From Fimbriiglobus sp. (lineage in GTDB: Bacteria > Planctomycetota > Planctomycetia > Gemmatales > Gemmataceae): 42,062 bases of DNA. Under the pieces are notes generated by a model. That model did not search any database and was not told where the DNA came from. It saw only the letters and a list, made by a program, of their open reading frames with translations. The stretch is taken from positions 1-42,062 of the forward strand of contig JANXWE010000188.1 of assembly GCA_025351325.1 (NCBI GenBank), given 5' to 3'. Positions 15,989 through 25,701 of the stretch are shown one piece after another; within the stretch, counting starts at the first letter, position 1, and every line of letters starts with the position of its first letter. The translations under genes were made by a program, and so were the position numbers.

Positions 15989-18900
15989 ATGATCGATGGC
16001 AGAGTGTTAACGGACTCGGGTGCCCTACTTTTCACGGACAGCGTCGGGAAGGACGCTTGCGGAATCGGTGGTATCGCATCGAAAGACGGTGCGGCCTCTG
16101 CGGAAGTTCTCCAGAGGGCACTGCTGGCACTCACGTCACTCGAACACCGCGGTGGCGTCTGTGGCAATTCCGGCGACGGTGCCGGTCTGACGTGTCAGAT
16201 CCCGCAATTGTTCCTGCGCGAAGAAGCCAAGCGGTTCGGTCTCCCCGGTGCCAAGGATCTCAAAGCGACGACGCCGTTGGGCGTCGGCTCCATCTTCTTC
16301 TTCGACACCGACCCTGCCAAGCTCGATTCTGCCCGCAAGCTGATCGTCCGGTTGCTCACCGGCGGGCCGCTGCAATTGCTCGGCTTCCGCCCGGTTCCGA
16401 CGCGAGTGGATTGTCTGCCCCCCACGGCGAAGAATTCCCGCCCGCAAGCGATTGAACAACTCCTGTTCCGGTTCACCGGCGAAAGTGCCGCCGTCGAAAA
16501 GTGGCTGTTCCGCCAGCGGTTGATGATTCAGCACGAACTTCGCACGGCCGGGCTTGATGCCTACGTTTCGTCGCTGTCCGTGCGCTTGCTCAGCTACAAA
16601 GGGTTGCTGACCAGTCCGCAGTTCGTCGACTTCTTCCCCGACCTCAGCCACCCGGAATTTCACACCGGAATCGCCACGTTCCACCGTCGCTACAGTACCA
16701 ACACCTTCCCGAACTGGAAGCTCGCGCAACCGTTTCGGTTCACGTGTCACAACGGTGAAATCAACACCATCCGCACGAACCGCAACGCCGTGTCGGCGTT
16801 CAGTCGTGGCCTGACGCCACCCCTACCCGGACGGGAATTGCTCACCTCGAAGATGAGTGACAGTGCCAGCCTCGACGAGTGGTTGGAGTACCTGACGCTC
16901 GCCCAAGATTGGAGCATGCTCCGGGCCTTGCGATTGTCGATCCCACCTGTTTGGGACACCGAAGAAGCGATTTGGGGTGCTGAAGCGTTCCAACTCTTCA
17001 CCTACTGCCGACGCACCTACGGCAGCCTGTGCGCGTGGGACGGCCCCGCGGGCATCATCGGCACCGATGGCACGACTATGGTCGGGCTCGTGGATCGCAT
17101 GGGTCTTCGCCCCGTCCGCTGGTGTTCCGACAAACGCGGCTGGCTCTACATCGGTTCCGAGTCGGGTGTTTTCGGCCTCGACAACACGAACATCGTGGCC
17201 AGCGGGCAACTCCAACCGGGGCAGATGATCGCGCTCGATACGTCGAGCGGGCAGCGGCTCGACAGCCACCAGATCATGGCGCGAGTGGTGTCCGAGAGCG
17301 CCGCCGAGTTCGGGGACTTCCACGAATTGAACAAACGCCAAGCGATCATCACCGAAGGCTTCAACCTCACGTCGCAAGTCGAAGACGTGGTCGGGGCACA
17401 GTTGGCCGAACGGAGTTGGTCGCTGGAACAATTGCTCCAAGCGGCCGGATGGGATTTCGAGCGGGCCGTGTTTGTGAAAGACATGGGCAAACTGAAAAAA
17501 GAACCGTTGTCCAGCATGGGCTACGACCGGGTGCTCACGATCTTCAGCCAGTTCCACCCGACGTTGTTCAAGTATTGTCAGCAGACGTTCGCCGAGGTGA
17601 CGAATCCGCCGATCGACCCGTACCGCGAAGGGGGTGCGATGTCGCTGGTCACGTATTTGGGCCGCTCGCCGCTCACGGCGTCCAACCCACTACCGGCGAC
17701 GGGTGACGATAATCTTCCCGTGCGTCAGATGGAACTGCCTTCGCCGGTCGTCAACGACACGATGATCGACGACTTGCAGCGGAATGAACTGTTCGCATTC
17801 ATGACCCTCGACGCAACGTTCCCGCTTTCCGGTGGTGCCGATTCTCTGCGGGCCGCACTCGAGAAGCTCAAGAGCGATGCGGAAAAGGCCGTGCACAACG
17901 GGCACCACGTGCTGTGCATTTCGGACCGGGAAGCCTGCAAGCGCGGCATTGATCCGCTGCCATCGCTGCTGGCGCTCGGGGCCGTGCACACCTACCTGTG
18001 CAAGCAAGGGTTGCGGGATCGCTGCTCGTTGATCGTCCAAGCCGGGGACATTCAAGAAGGGCACGACATCGCCGTGCTGGTGGCGTTCGGTGCCGACGCG
18101 GTGCATCCGTACTTGATGCTCCGGTTGGTGAGGGACGGCATCACCTGGAAGCACCCGGAAACGAAGCAAGACATCGTCTTGCCGCCGCGCGAGGCATTGG
18201 AAAACCTGTTCGAAGCGCTTGAAGATTCGCTGAAGAAGATCATCTCGAAGATGGGGATCACGACCATCGAAGGGTACCGCGGGGCGATGCTCTTCGAGGC
18301 GGTCGGTTTCGGCCCGGAGTTGATGGAGTACCTCGGCGACTTCCCGAGCCGCGTCGGGGGTTTGCAGCTCCAAGACCTCGTCGACGATGCAAAATGGCGT
18401 GTCGAACTCGCCGAGAAGATGAACGTGCTCGGCCGCAACCGCGACTACATGGCCTTCAACGCCAAGGTGCGGATGGCGCTGCGCGACGCCGTGAAAGAGG
18501 CCCACCCCGAGACTGACGCCAGTGGTTCCACCGGCGGTGGCGAAATGGCGTACAGCACGCCCCCGGAAGTACACGACCCGAATGCCCTGATCCGCGTCGG
18601 GGTCAAATTCAACAAATTCAGCGACATGGTGAAGACCCGGCCACCGACGGTGCTACGGGATCTGTTCGTCATCCGCAAACCGACGGCGCCGGGGATCTCG
18701 AAGGACGAAGTGCAAGAAGCGGACGCCATGGTGCGCGAGCTGTTCCGCGGTGCCGCCATGAGCCACGGTGCCCTCACCGGGGCCAGCCACATGACCATCG
18801 CTGCGGCGATGAACGAACTCGACGGTCTGAGCAACAGCGGGGAAGGGGGGGAGTTCCGCTGGCGGAACGACCTACCGGTACGCCCGCACGGCAAGTTCTG

Positions 18901-20728
18901 GGAAGAAGTCATTGCCAAGCGAACCTACGCCCCGTCGATCTACTGCTTGAACGGCGACCTCCGGAAGAGCCGCTTCCGGAGCCGGATCCGCCAAGTGGCG
19001 TCCGGGCGCTTTGGCGTCGATGCCGAGTACTTGATCAACGCCGATGAAATCCAGATCAAAATGGCACAGGGGGCGAAGCCGGGCGAGGGCGGCCAGCTCA
19101 TGGGCAAGAAGGTGACCAAGGAGATTGCGGACATTCGATTTGCGAAGCCGGGAACCGACTTGATTTCGCCACCGCCGCACCACGACATCTATTCCATCGA
19201 AGATCTGTCGCAGCTCATCCACGACCTCAAGGCCGTGAAGCCCGGCGTGCAGGTGTCTGTGAAGCTCGTTTCAGTGGAGAACATCGGGACGATCGCGGTC
19301 GGCGTGGCCAAAGCCGGGGCCGACGTGATTGAGATCGACGGCATCGACGGTGGCACTGGGGCCGCGATGGTCAGCAGCAAAGAGCACGCGGGTCTGCCGA
19401 GCGAGATGGGGCTGGCGGAAGCACACCAAGCGCTCGTGGTCAACGGCATCCGGTCGTCGGTGGTGTTACGCGTCGGTGGTGGAATCAAGAACGGCCACGA
19501 CGTGGTGAAGTACGCCCTGTTCGGCGCCGATCAATTCAGCTTCGGCCAGGGGCTGATGGTCTCGGTCGGGTGCATCGTTTGCAAGAGCTGCCACATCCCG
19601 AATTGCCCCACGGGGATCACCGGCTCGCCGGAGATTTTCAAAGGGCACCCGGAACACACCAAGGCCTACCTGCGGGCCGTGGCGGAGGAAGTGCGGGTCA
19701 TCATCGCCGAACTCGGCGTCCGGCATTTGTCGGAACTCACCGGCCGGAGTGACCTGCTCGAGAAGCGAACCGATGCGGCCATCAGCGGTCGGATCGCCCG
19801 TGTCGACGTGTCGAAATTCATCCGGCCCGACATGGCCTTGGTCGGGTTGAACCAGCGTTTCGAACAAGTTCATCTGGACAACGCCGGAGTCTGCGGCGTC
19901 GGCGACCGTGCCGGGTTGAATTTGCGGTTCATCGAAGCCGCCCGTGATGCCATCGACGCGGCTGCGGACAGCAGCTTGGTGTTCAAAATCAAGAACAGCG
20001 ACCGTTCCGTCGGGGCCACCGTGGCGGGGATGATTGCCACGCTGTACGGACGCGAAGGGGTACCCGGTGGCAAGAAAATCCGTGCCCGGTTCGATGGCGA
20101 AGCGGGCCAGAGTTTCGGGGCTTGGTGCATCGCCGGCCTCGATCTCGAACTCCGTGGCTTCGCTCAAGATGGCGTCGCCAAGGGGATCTCGGGCGGAACG
20201 ATCGTGGTGACTCTCGACTACACAACATCGGACTACGGCGGGGAAATTCAGAGCCTCGCCGGGAACAACATGGCCTACGGCGCCACCGGTGGCTTCGTGT
20301 TTCTCGGTGGTCGGGCCGGGCACCGCTTGGGCATTCGTAACTCCGGGGCGACTATCGTGGCGGAAGCGGCCGGGAAGTACGCCTGCGAGTACATGACCCG
20401 CGGTCGGGTGCTGATCCTCGGGCCAATCGAAAATGAAATCGGCTCCGGGATGACCGGTGGCGAACTGTTCATCTACGACCCGAAAGGCGAAGTACCGGCC
20501 AAATTGCACACCACCAGCGTCGCGGTGGTCGACACGCAGCACGTCGATTACGAGTGGATTCATCCGCTCATCATCGAGTATCACCGCCGCACGGGCAGCC
20601 GGCAGGCCGAGCTGATTTTGCGAAACTGGCCCGACATTCGCCGCGGTCGACGACTCCGGAAAGTGTTGCCGCTCGCCGTGGCCCGTGCTATGGAAGACTT
20701 CAAGACGGTCGGCACGAACGCGGGCTGA
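15989..20728 (+). CDS. gltB: Glutamate synthase large (alpha) subunit
   Basis: This 1579-aa enzyme makes glutamate from 2-oxoglutarate and the amide of glutamine. Layout: a 23-residue propeptide, then Cys-24 (DACGIGG), the nucleophile of the class-II glutamine amidotransferase domain, with EHRGG and GDGAGL; a central domain; an FMN-binding synthase barrel with EIDGIDGGTGAA and the 3Fe-4S cysteines around residues 1193-1205 (CIVCKSCHIPNC); and a C-terminal GXGXG beta-helix (GGEIQSLAGNNMAYGATGG). ATG 15989 follows GGAGG and gives the normal propeptide length. The beta subunit gene gltD is not next to it, so electrons must come from a GltD encoded elsewhere or from ferredoxin. Confidence 0.97.
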   Translation: MIDGRVLTDSGALLFTDSVGKDACGIGGIASKDGAASAEVLQRALLALTSLEHRGGVCGNSGDGAGLTCQIPQLFLREEAKRFGLPGAKDLKATTPLGVGSIFFFDTDPAKLDSARKLIVRLLTGGPLQLLGFRPVPTRVDCLPPTAKNSRPQAIEQLLFRFTGESAAVEKWLFRQRLMIQHELRTAGLDAYVSSLSVRLLSYKGLLTSPQFVDFFPDLSHPEFHTGIATFHRRYSTNTFPNWKLAQPFRFTCHNGEINTIRTNRNAVSAFSRGLTPPLPGRELLTSKMSDSASLDEWLEYLTLAQDWSMLRALRLSIPPVWDTEEAIWGAEAFQLFTYCRRTYGSLCAWDGPAGIIGTDGTTMVGLVDRMGLRPVRWCSDKRGWLYIGSESGVFGLDNTNIVASGQLQPGQMIALDTSSGQRLDSHQIMARVVSESAAEFGDFHELNKRQAIITEGFNLTSQVEDVVGAQLAERSWSLEQLLQAAGWDFERAVFVKDMGKLKKEPLSSMGYDRVLTIFSQFHPTLFKYCQQTFAEVTNPPIDPYREGGAMSLVTYLGRSPLTASNPLPATGDDNLPVRQMELPSPVVNDTMIDDLQRNELFAFMTLDATFPLSGGADSLRAALEKLKSDAEKAVHNGHHVLCISDREACKRGIDPLPSLLALGAVHTYLCKQGLRDRCSLIVQAGDIQEGHDIAVLVAFGADAVHPYLMLRLVRDGITWKHPETKQDIVLPPREALENLFEALEDSLKKIISKMGITTIEGYRGAMLFEAVGFGPELMEYLGDFPSRVGGLQLQDLVDDAKWRVELAEKMNVLGRNRDYMAFNAKVRMALRDAVKEAHPETDASGSTGGGEMAYSTPPEVHDPNALIRVGVKFNKFSDMVKTRPPTVLRDLFVIRKPTAPGISKDEVQEADAMVRELFRGAAMSHGALTGASHMTIAAAMNELDGLSNSGEGGEFRWRNDLPVRPHGKFWEEVIAKRTYAPSIYCLNGDLRKSRFRSRIRQVASGRFGVDAEYLINADEIQIKMAQGAKPGEGGQLMGKKVTKEIADIRFAKPGTDLISPPPHHDIYSIEDLSQLIHDLKAVKPGVQVSVKLVSVENIGTIAVGVAKAGADVIEIDGIDGGTGAAMVSSKEHAGLPSEMGLAEAHQALVVNGIRSSVVLRVGGGIKNGHDVVKYALFGADQFSFGQGLMVSVGCIVCKSCHIPNCPTGITGSPEIFKGHPEHTKAYLRAVAEEVRVIIAELGVRHLSELTGRSDLLEKRTDAAISGRIARVDVSKFIRPDMALVGLNQRFEQVHLDNAGVCGVGDRAGLNLRFIEAARDAIDAAADSSLVFKIKNSDRSVGATVAGMIATLYGREGVPGGKKIRARFDGEAGQSFGAWCIAGLDLELRGFAQDGVAKGISGGTIVVTLDYTTSDYGGEIQSLAGNNMAYGATGGFVFLGGRAGHRLGIRNSGATIVAEAAGKYACEYMTRGRVLILGPIENEIGSGMTGGELFIYDPKGEVPAKLHTTSVAVVDTQHVDYEWIHPLIIEYHRRTGSRQAELILRNWPDIRRGRRLRKVLPLAVARAMEDFKTVGTNAG

Positions 20729-20751
20729 TGATTCAGGCTGGAGGCCCGGCG

Positions 20752-21201
20752 ATGATCATTTTCGGTTGGCGTCACCTGAAATCGACACGTGACACCGGGC
20801 GGTTCTACTGCCCGCATTGTGTGAAGTTGGACGTGGCGTACCATCACATGTCGGCCCGCCAATGGTTCACGCTGTACTTCATTCCGGTCTTCCCCATCGG
20901 GCGCCACGAGGAGTATATCGAGTGCCTGAAGTGCAAGAGCACTTACACCGTCGCGGTTCTTGATCTTGACCCGCCGAGTGAGGACGACCTTTTTGTACGC
21001 GAGTGTTACGACCGATTGCAGCAAGGTGATAGCTTGGAAGACGTCGAAGCGGCACTGGTGCAAAATGGTCGCAACAGTGGGCAAGCGGTGGAACTCGTCG
21101 ATGAATTGACGCGCGGAAAAGTCCGGCAGTGTGACCGCTGTGAAGTTCACTATTTGAAGTCCGTGAAGAGATGCCGTGCGTGTGAAGGACGGCGACTCTG
21201 A
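20752..21201 (+). CDS. Double zinc-ribbon protein
   Basis: This 149-aa protein has two Cys4 sites. The N-terminal zinc ribbon uses CPHC (residues 21-24) and CLKC after a Trp/Phe-rich insert (RQWFTLYFIPVFPIG), as in zinc-ribbon domains found in many planctomycetes. A helical middle (EDDLFVRECYDRLQQGD) leads to a C-terminal CDRC...CRAC ribbon. The role is unknown, possibly nucleic-acid or protein binding. ATG 20752 follows GGAGG. An ATG at 20728 overlapping the gltB stop would add eight residues. It is only 23 bp from gltB and so likely co-transcribed. Confidence 0.7.
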   Translation: MIIFGWRHLKSTRDTGRFYCPHCVKLDVAYHHMSARQWFTLYFIPVFPIGRHEEYIECLKCKSTYTVAVLDLDPPSEDDLFVRECYDRLQQGDSLEDVEAALVQNGRNSGQAVELVDELTRGKVRQCDRCEVHYLKSVKRCRACEGRRL

Positions 21202-21219
21202 ACCATATGAGCAAGCATC

Positions 21220-22704
21220 ATGGCCGTTGAACATCGCCCCGTGGATCGCCGGAAGTTTTTCCAAGCCACCGCGGGTGCGGCAGCGACTCTCGCCGCGAGT
21301 AGCTACGCCAACGTTGTCGGTAGCAATGCCCGAGTGCAGATCGGTTTCCTCGGCTGTGGCGGCCGTGCCCAAGCGCACATCAATCTACTCGTGAAACTGG
21401 CCCTCGATAATCGCGGAGTTGCCCCGGTCGCCGTCTGCGATGTCTGGGATGGTCTCGAAGAAGAGTACGAGCATACCTTCGGCGGAACTTCGACCCGCCG
21501 GCAATTTTCGCAGGGTTTGTACCCGTCGGCAAAGAAGTGCGGACTGAACCCGGCGGATCGCAACCGCGTGGTCAAAGATTACCGAAAACTGCTCGACCTC
21601 AAAGATGTGGATGCCGTCTGCATCACGACGCCGGATCACTGGCACGCCCGGATGACACTCGATGCCTTCGCGGCTGGCAAAGATGTCTACGTCGAAAAAC
21701 CGATGACGCGGACGCCGGGCGAAGCGCTGGCGGTGAGCGACGCAGCGAAGAAGCACAACCGCGTGTTGACCGTCGGCATGCAAACGCTGGCCGACCCGGT
21801 TTGGAATGTGGCCCACGAGCGGATTCGAGCGGGCCGCATCGGGCACGTGTCGCACTTGCAAGCCGGCGTTTTCCGCAACGACATTCGCGGCCAATGGCGC
21901 TATTACCGCTTGGCGTCGCAGATGACGCCGAAGACCATCGACTGGGATTTGTTCCTCGGCCACCGCTTCGAAGTGAACGGCGAAAAGCTTGGCCCGACAC
22001 CCCTGGAACAGCCTTTCGACCGTGCGACGTTCGCTCAGTGGCGCTGCTACCAACCGTTCAGCGGTGGGCCAACCACCGACATGCTTTCGCATCCGCTGGC
22101 TCGGATGCTCGTCGCCAGTGGACTGCGGTATCCAACTCGGGTGACCGCCGGTGGTGGTTTATTCCTCGAACAGGACGGCCGCACGGTACCCGACTTGACC
22201 ACGTTGATTGCCGACTTCGATGAGGGGACACAACTGGTGCTAACTGCCGCAACGACCTCGGCGTACCCGCAAGAGGATGTCATTCGCGGCCGGCACGGGG
22301 CGATCAAATTCCTCAAGGGTGGCTTCCAGATTCTACACGACGATCCGCGTGGTGGTGCTGGTCTCCCGGCTCGCATTGAAACGACGATTCGGCCGACCGA
22401 GTTTGTGCCGGTGAATTCGCCGAAGAATGACACCGAAGCGCTGTGGGAAAACTTTCTCGATTGTGTCCACCGGCGCGACGCGAACACGATGGCACCACCC
22501 GAACTCGGCACGGCCACGGTGGCGATCACGAGTATGGCGATGCGGAGCTTGAATGAAGGCCGCGCGTTTGGCTGGGACACGGCACGCCGCGAGATGGTGC
22601 CCGCCGATGTCGCGTGGTTGACCCGCCACGCGGCTCGAGCGCGGCCGGGCCAGACGGAACCGCCGGACTACATGAAACTGGCCGGCCCGCGCACCGATGG
22701 TTGA
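21220..22704 (+). CDS. Tat-exported Gfo/Idh/MocA oxidoreductase
   Basis: This 494-aa member of the Gfo/Idh/MocA dehydrogenase family, with a twin-arginine signal (DRRKFFQATAGAAATLAAS), is a form expanded in planctomycetes. The NAD(P)-binding Rossmann fold shows IGFLGCGGRAQAHI, and the catalytic-loop motif EKPMTR lies around residue 161. The C-terminal alpha/beta domain carries the family's substrate-binding residues. The substrate is probably a sugar or inositol derivative, unknown here. The ATG at 21220 lies 18 bp after the zinc-ribbon gene. Its stop overlaps the next gene by 8 bp, indicating translational coupling. Confidence 0.88.
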   Translation: MAVEHRPVDRRKFFQATAGAAATLAASSYANVVGSNARVQIGFLGCGGRAQAHINLLVKLALDNRGVAPVAVCDVWDGLEEEYEHTFGGTSTRRQFSQGLYPSAKKCGLNPADRNRVVKDYRKLLDLKDVDAVCITTPDHWHARMTLDAFAAGKDVYVEKPMTRTPGEALAVSDAAKKHNRVLTVGMQTLADPVWNVAHERIRAGRIGHVSHLQAGVFRNDIRGQWRYYRLASQMTPKTIDWDLFLGHRFEVNGEKLGPTPLEQPFDRATFAQWRCYQPFSGGPTTDMLSHPLARMLVASGLRYPTRVTAGGGLFLEQDGRTVPDLTTLIADFDEGTQLVLTAATTSAYPQEDVIRGRHGAIKFLKGGFQILHDDPRGGAGLPARIETTIRPTEFVPVNSPKNDTEALWENFLDCVHRRDANTMAPPELGTATVAITSMAMRSLNEGRAFGWDTARREMVPADVAWLTRHAARARPGQTEPPDYMKLAGPRTDG

Positions 22705-23569
22705 GTCCTTGACGCTGCCGCAATGGCGGGCCGCGAAGCAGCGGCACGAAGAGCGGGTCGGGCCGTTCGCCCACGAACGCTTGGCTCGCACAGGTCGCAA
22801 ACATCCTGTTTACGATTTTCTCTTCGAATATTATTCGTACCGTGCCGGCCACTTGCTGCGCTGGTCGCCGGGGATCGACGTCCACCTCGAAGGGGCCACC
22901 TCCGACGACAATCCGTGGCCGCAGTTGTTCGCGTTCGATGAACGCGGGGCGATTCTCGCCGGCCGCACGTTTCCACCTCACCGCCGAGAACAACTCGAGT
23001 GGGCCGTGGCGTACCACACGGCAATCCGCGACCGCGAGCCGCAATTCAACTGCTTCGGCTTACATGAGTGGGCGATGGTGTACCAAACTACCGACGTCCG
23101 GCATTCGCGGGTGCCGCTGCGGTTGAGTTCGGAGCAGACGGACAACCAGGTGTCGGCAGCCGGGGTTCGTTGCACACACTTCGACGCTCAACGGTTCTTC
23201 ACAGCGTCGGCGTTGCCGTTGAACAAATGGGAATTGACGCGCTCGAATAGTCCGGAACACGACCAACCCGGCTGCGTCCACGTGAACATGGATCTGTACA
23301 AGTTCGCCTTCAAGTTCGCGCCGTTCACCTCGTCGGAGCTACTCGCGGATGCGTTCGAGTTGGCCGTGGCCGCCCGGGAACTGGACATGCGGGCCAGCCC
23401 CTATGATTTGACCGAGTTCGGATTCAACCCGATCCGGGTCGAAACGCGCGCGGGCCGGGAAGAGTACGTCGACGGTCAACGGGAGATCCACCGGCGGGGA
23501 CGGCCGGTGCGGGAGAAACTGTTGGGCGAGTTGCAGCGAATTCAGTCGACATCGACCATGCAAATCTGA
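22697..23569 (+). CDS. Conserved protein of a family often labelled 3-methyladenine glycosylase
   Basis: This 290-aa protein resembles, from memory, an actinobacterial and planctomycete family carried in databases under the name 3-methyladenine DNA glycosylase without good support: HERLARTGRKHPVYDFLFEYYSYR, LLRWSPG and NCFGLHEWAMVYQ are its characteristic segments. I see no glycosylase helix-hairpin-helix motif, so the name should not be trusted. Many His, Trp and Asp residues could bind metal or cofactor. There is no signal peptide. The ATG overlaps the oxidoreductase by 8 bp, so the two are coupled. The last 28 bases overlap the convergent DUF3748 gene. Confidence 0.75.
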   Translation: MVESLTLPQWRAAKQRHEERVGPFAHERLARTGRKHPVYDFLFEYYSYRAGHLLRWSPGIDVHLEGATSDDNPWPQLFAFDERGAILAGRTFPPHRREQLEWAVAYHTAIRDREPQFNCFGLHEWAMVYQTTDVRHSRVPLRLSSEQTDNQVSAAGVRCTHFDAQRFFTASALPLNKWELTRSNSPEHDQPGCVHVNMDLYKFAFKFAPFTSSELLADAFELAVAARELDMRASPYDLTEFGFNPIRVETRAGREEYVDGQREIHRRGRPVREKLLGELQRIQSTSTMQI

Positions 23570-24891
23570 TTGCTCCCCTCCATCGTGCGGACGAATGCGA
23601 TCTTACTTCCGTCCGGGCTGAACACGCACGCTTCGGGGCGTGGCACTGCGGATTCGTCGCCCTTGGCTGTCAGCCGCTGGACAGTGCCGGTGACCGTGTC
23701 GATCAGGCAGACCGAGCCATCGACGACGCAAGCAACCCGCCGGCCATCGGGGTGCCAAGTGAACGCGGACGCCATGGAAGACGGGCTGTCGGTGACTTGT
23801 TGAGGATCGCCACCGGACGGAGGTACGATCCAAAACTGCACCACGCCGAGCGGATTCTTTTTGAAGAAGCCAATTTTGGAACCGTCTGGCGAACACCGCA
23901 GCCAATGGCGTGGCCCTTGAATCCCAGGGTGTTTATGGTGTGTCGTGGTCGTGATGCGGCGCTGAACGACACCGCGAGGTGGTGCCGGGCGGCGGAGTTC
24001 GGTGCCAGCGAGTGGCCCGGTTCCGGGGTGGTGCAACTCGTCCGGCAGATCGGCCACGAAGACTTCGGCGACGGGGCCGGCCGGCGTTTGAACCAACCCT
24101 TGGAAGGCGATGGCTCGCGTCGTGCCGATCCACGCCTCTTCGAAAGCTTTCGAGATGTCGTCCGAGTCGATTCGTGGCTTCGAAGTGGTGCGGGTGACCA
24201 ACACACTGAAGTAGTCTCCATCGTGGTTTCGTGGGTGCGACTTCGGCACCCGGACGGGCTTGTTCGGAACGCACACACCGATGTTTCGCTGATTCGTGTC
24301 GCGGAAATCGCGTGGCTCGGCGAAGCGGTTCAACAGTTCGTCTTCATAAGTGAATGCAACCCAGTCACCCTGTGGATGCCAAGTGTGGACGTGCGAACCA
24401 CCGCGCAAGGCACCCGGTGTGAAAGGTGGCACCAGATCGCGAGCGTCGAGGTTCCGCATGCCACCGGCGAGGTCGATGACGATGCCTTGTCGGTGCGTCG
24501 GCCCATAGCTCCACTCAGCAGTGGGGTGCTCGGGGCCGAGGATGCAGACGGCTTTCATTTGCGTGGGATGGCAGGTGACCACGCCGCATCTCGCCCCGTT
24601 GCGGCTCTCGTAGAGCGTGCGGACTTCCTTGGTTTCGACGTGCACGGTTTGGATCTTGGTGCCATCGAACGTGGTCCCCGCTGGGTCGGAGCGAGTGTCG
24701 AAAAGGACCCATTGACCGTCGGCACTCCAGACATTTGCGTTCGTCAAAACGTGACCACCGAGGCCAGTGGTCAAGATTGTCTCACGTGGCATAGTTTTCT
24801 TCGGCGGGGATTTTCGGGCGCACTGGATAGCGACGGCGCCCCCGAGGACGAGCGCGGCACCGGCACTGGCGATCGACTGGCGGCGGTTCAC
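23542..24891 (-). CDS. DUF3748 (YidR-like) exported propeller protein
   Basis: This 449-aa protein shows the DUF3748/YidR pattern: NVWSADGQWVLFDTRSD, GVVTCHPTQMKAVCILGPEH, LRGGSHVHTWHPQGDWVAFTY, RNIGVCVP and EEAWIG, then TolB-like blade motifs (CSPDGSKIGFF, WHPDGRRVACV, FSPDGSKIAFVR). That implies a beta-propeller similar to oligogalacturonate-lyase-type and TolB-type proteins. The N-terminus (MNRRQSIASAGAALVLGGAV) looks like a twin-arginine-style export signal ending in a possible lipidated Cys. The start is GTG 24891, with no clear ribosome site. Function is unknown. Its 3' end overlaps the neighbouring plus-strand gene. Confidence 0.8.
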   Translation of the reverse strand: MNRRQSIASAGAALVLGGAVAIQCARKSPPKKTMPRETILTTGLGGHVLTNANVWSADGQWVLFDTRSDPAGTTFDGTKIQTVHVETKEVRTLYESRNGARCGVVTCHPTQMKAVCILGPEHPTAEWSYGPTHRQGIVIDLAGGMRNLDARDLVPPFTPGALRGGSHVHTWHPQGDWVAFTYEDELLNRFAEPRDFRDTNQRNIGVCVPNKPVRVPKSHPRNHDGDYFSVLVTRTTSKPRIDSDDISKAFEEAWIGTTRAIAFQGLVQTPAGPVAEVFVADLPDELHHPGTGPLAGTELRRPAPPRGVVQRRITTTTHHKHPGIQGPRHWLRCSPDGSKIGFFKKNPLGVVQFWIVPPSGGDPQQVTDSPSSMASAFTWHPDGRRVACVVDGSVCLIDTVTGTVQRLTAKGDESAVPRPEACVFSPDGSKIAFVRTMEGSNQICMVDVD

Positions 24892-25014
24892 GGGTTCGTC
24901 GGTCGGGGATTGGTGGAGTCAGTGTATACGGTCATGAATCACCGACCGCGTGGCGTTTCACCCGTACAATACCCCATTCGAAAATGTTTCTCCTCGACAT
25001 CGGGCTTGGCGGTT

Positions 25015-25632
25015 ATGGAAAAGACGGAATTGCGAATTGTGTCTGGTAGTCTGCGCGGTCGGAAGATCACCGTGTTTGTCCACGAAGAGATGCGGCCCAC
25101 GCCGCAGATGGTGCGCGAAGCTCTGTTCAGCATTCTGGGCAACGCCGTGCCGGGCCGAATCTTTTACGACATTTTCGCGGGCACGGGCATTGTTGGTATT
25201 GAAGCGGTAAGTCGCGGGGCGTCGTCGGCTCGATTGGTCGAGCGCGATTCCAAACAGGCGTCGGAAATTCAGAAGCAGATCGTCCGCTTTGAAATTGAGG
25301 ACAAGGCCCAAGTGCTCCGCGCCGACGCGTACCGCTGGGCCGAGCGCTGGATTCCCACGGCGAACGTGCCGGTGAACATCTTTCTCAGCCCACCGTTTCC
25401 CGATCTCGACGCGGCCAAGGCGAAGGAATTCCTCGATTTCACGATGACGCTGTTCGCCAAAGCCCCTGAAGAAAGTGTCTTGATCCTTCAAGCCGAGGAT
25501 GGCTTTCCACTGGACGATTTGCCAGAACCGCATCTTTGGGATACCCGCAAATACGGCCGCAATTTGCTGCTGTTCCGCGTCAAGGGTGATGGTGCCGAAA
25601 CGGTTTTGCCGGATACGGAAGCGGCGGATTGA
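25015..25632 (+). CDS. rsmD: 16S rRNA (guanine-966 N2)-methyltransferase RsmD
   Basis: This 205-aa SAM-dependent enzyme modifies G966 of 16S rRNA in the 30S subunit. Visible family marks are LRIVSGSLRGRKI, the basic RPTPQMVREALFSIL segment, motif I (YDIFAGTGIVGIEAVSRGA) with acidic VERD next, and a C-terminal region ending YGRNLLLFRV. The catalytic (D/N)PPF motif reads SPPF near residue 124. ATG 25015 gives the usual N-terminus; the open frame upstream is the antisense of the DUF3748 gene. It is followed 69 bp later by an AAA ATPase. Confidence 0.88.
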   Translation: MEKTELRIVSGSLRGRKITVFVHEEMRPTPQMVREALFSILGNAVPGRIFYDIFAGTGIVGIEAVSRGASSARLVERDSKQASEIQKQIVRFEIEDKAQVLRADAYRWAERWIPTANVPVNIFLSPPFPDLDAAKAKEFLDFTMTLFAKAPEESVLILQAEDGFPLDDLPEPHLWDTRKYGRNLLLFRVKGDGAETVLPDTEAAD

Positions 25633-25701
25633 AGCCGAAACGATCAAACCGTGTTCTATGCTCTTGGCTAAGGGCTGGGATCTTGGTCGAGGGTTCGTTT
25701 C

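Noticed and set aside
19466-20584. 372-codon minus-strand frame
   Set aside because: It is the shadow of gltB.
23752-25014. Long plus-strand frame leading into rsmD
   Set aside because: It is antisense to the DUF3748 gene and reads as composition-driven sequence; only the part from 25015 is RsmD.
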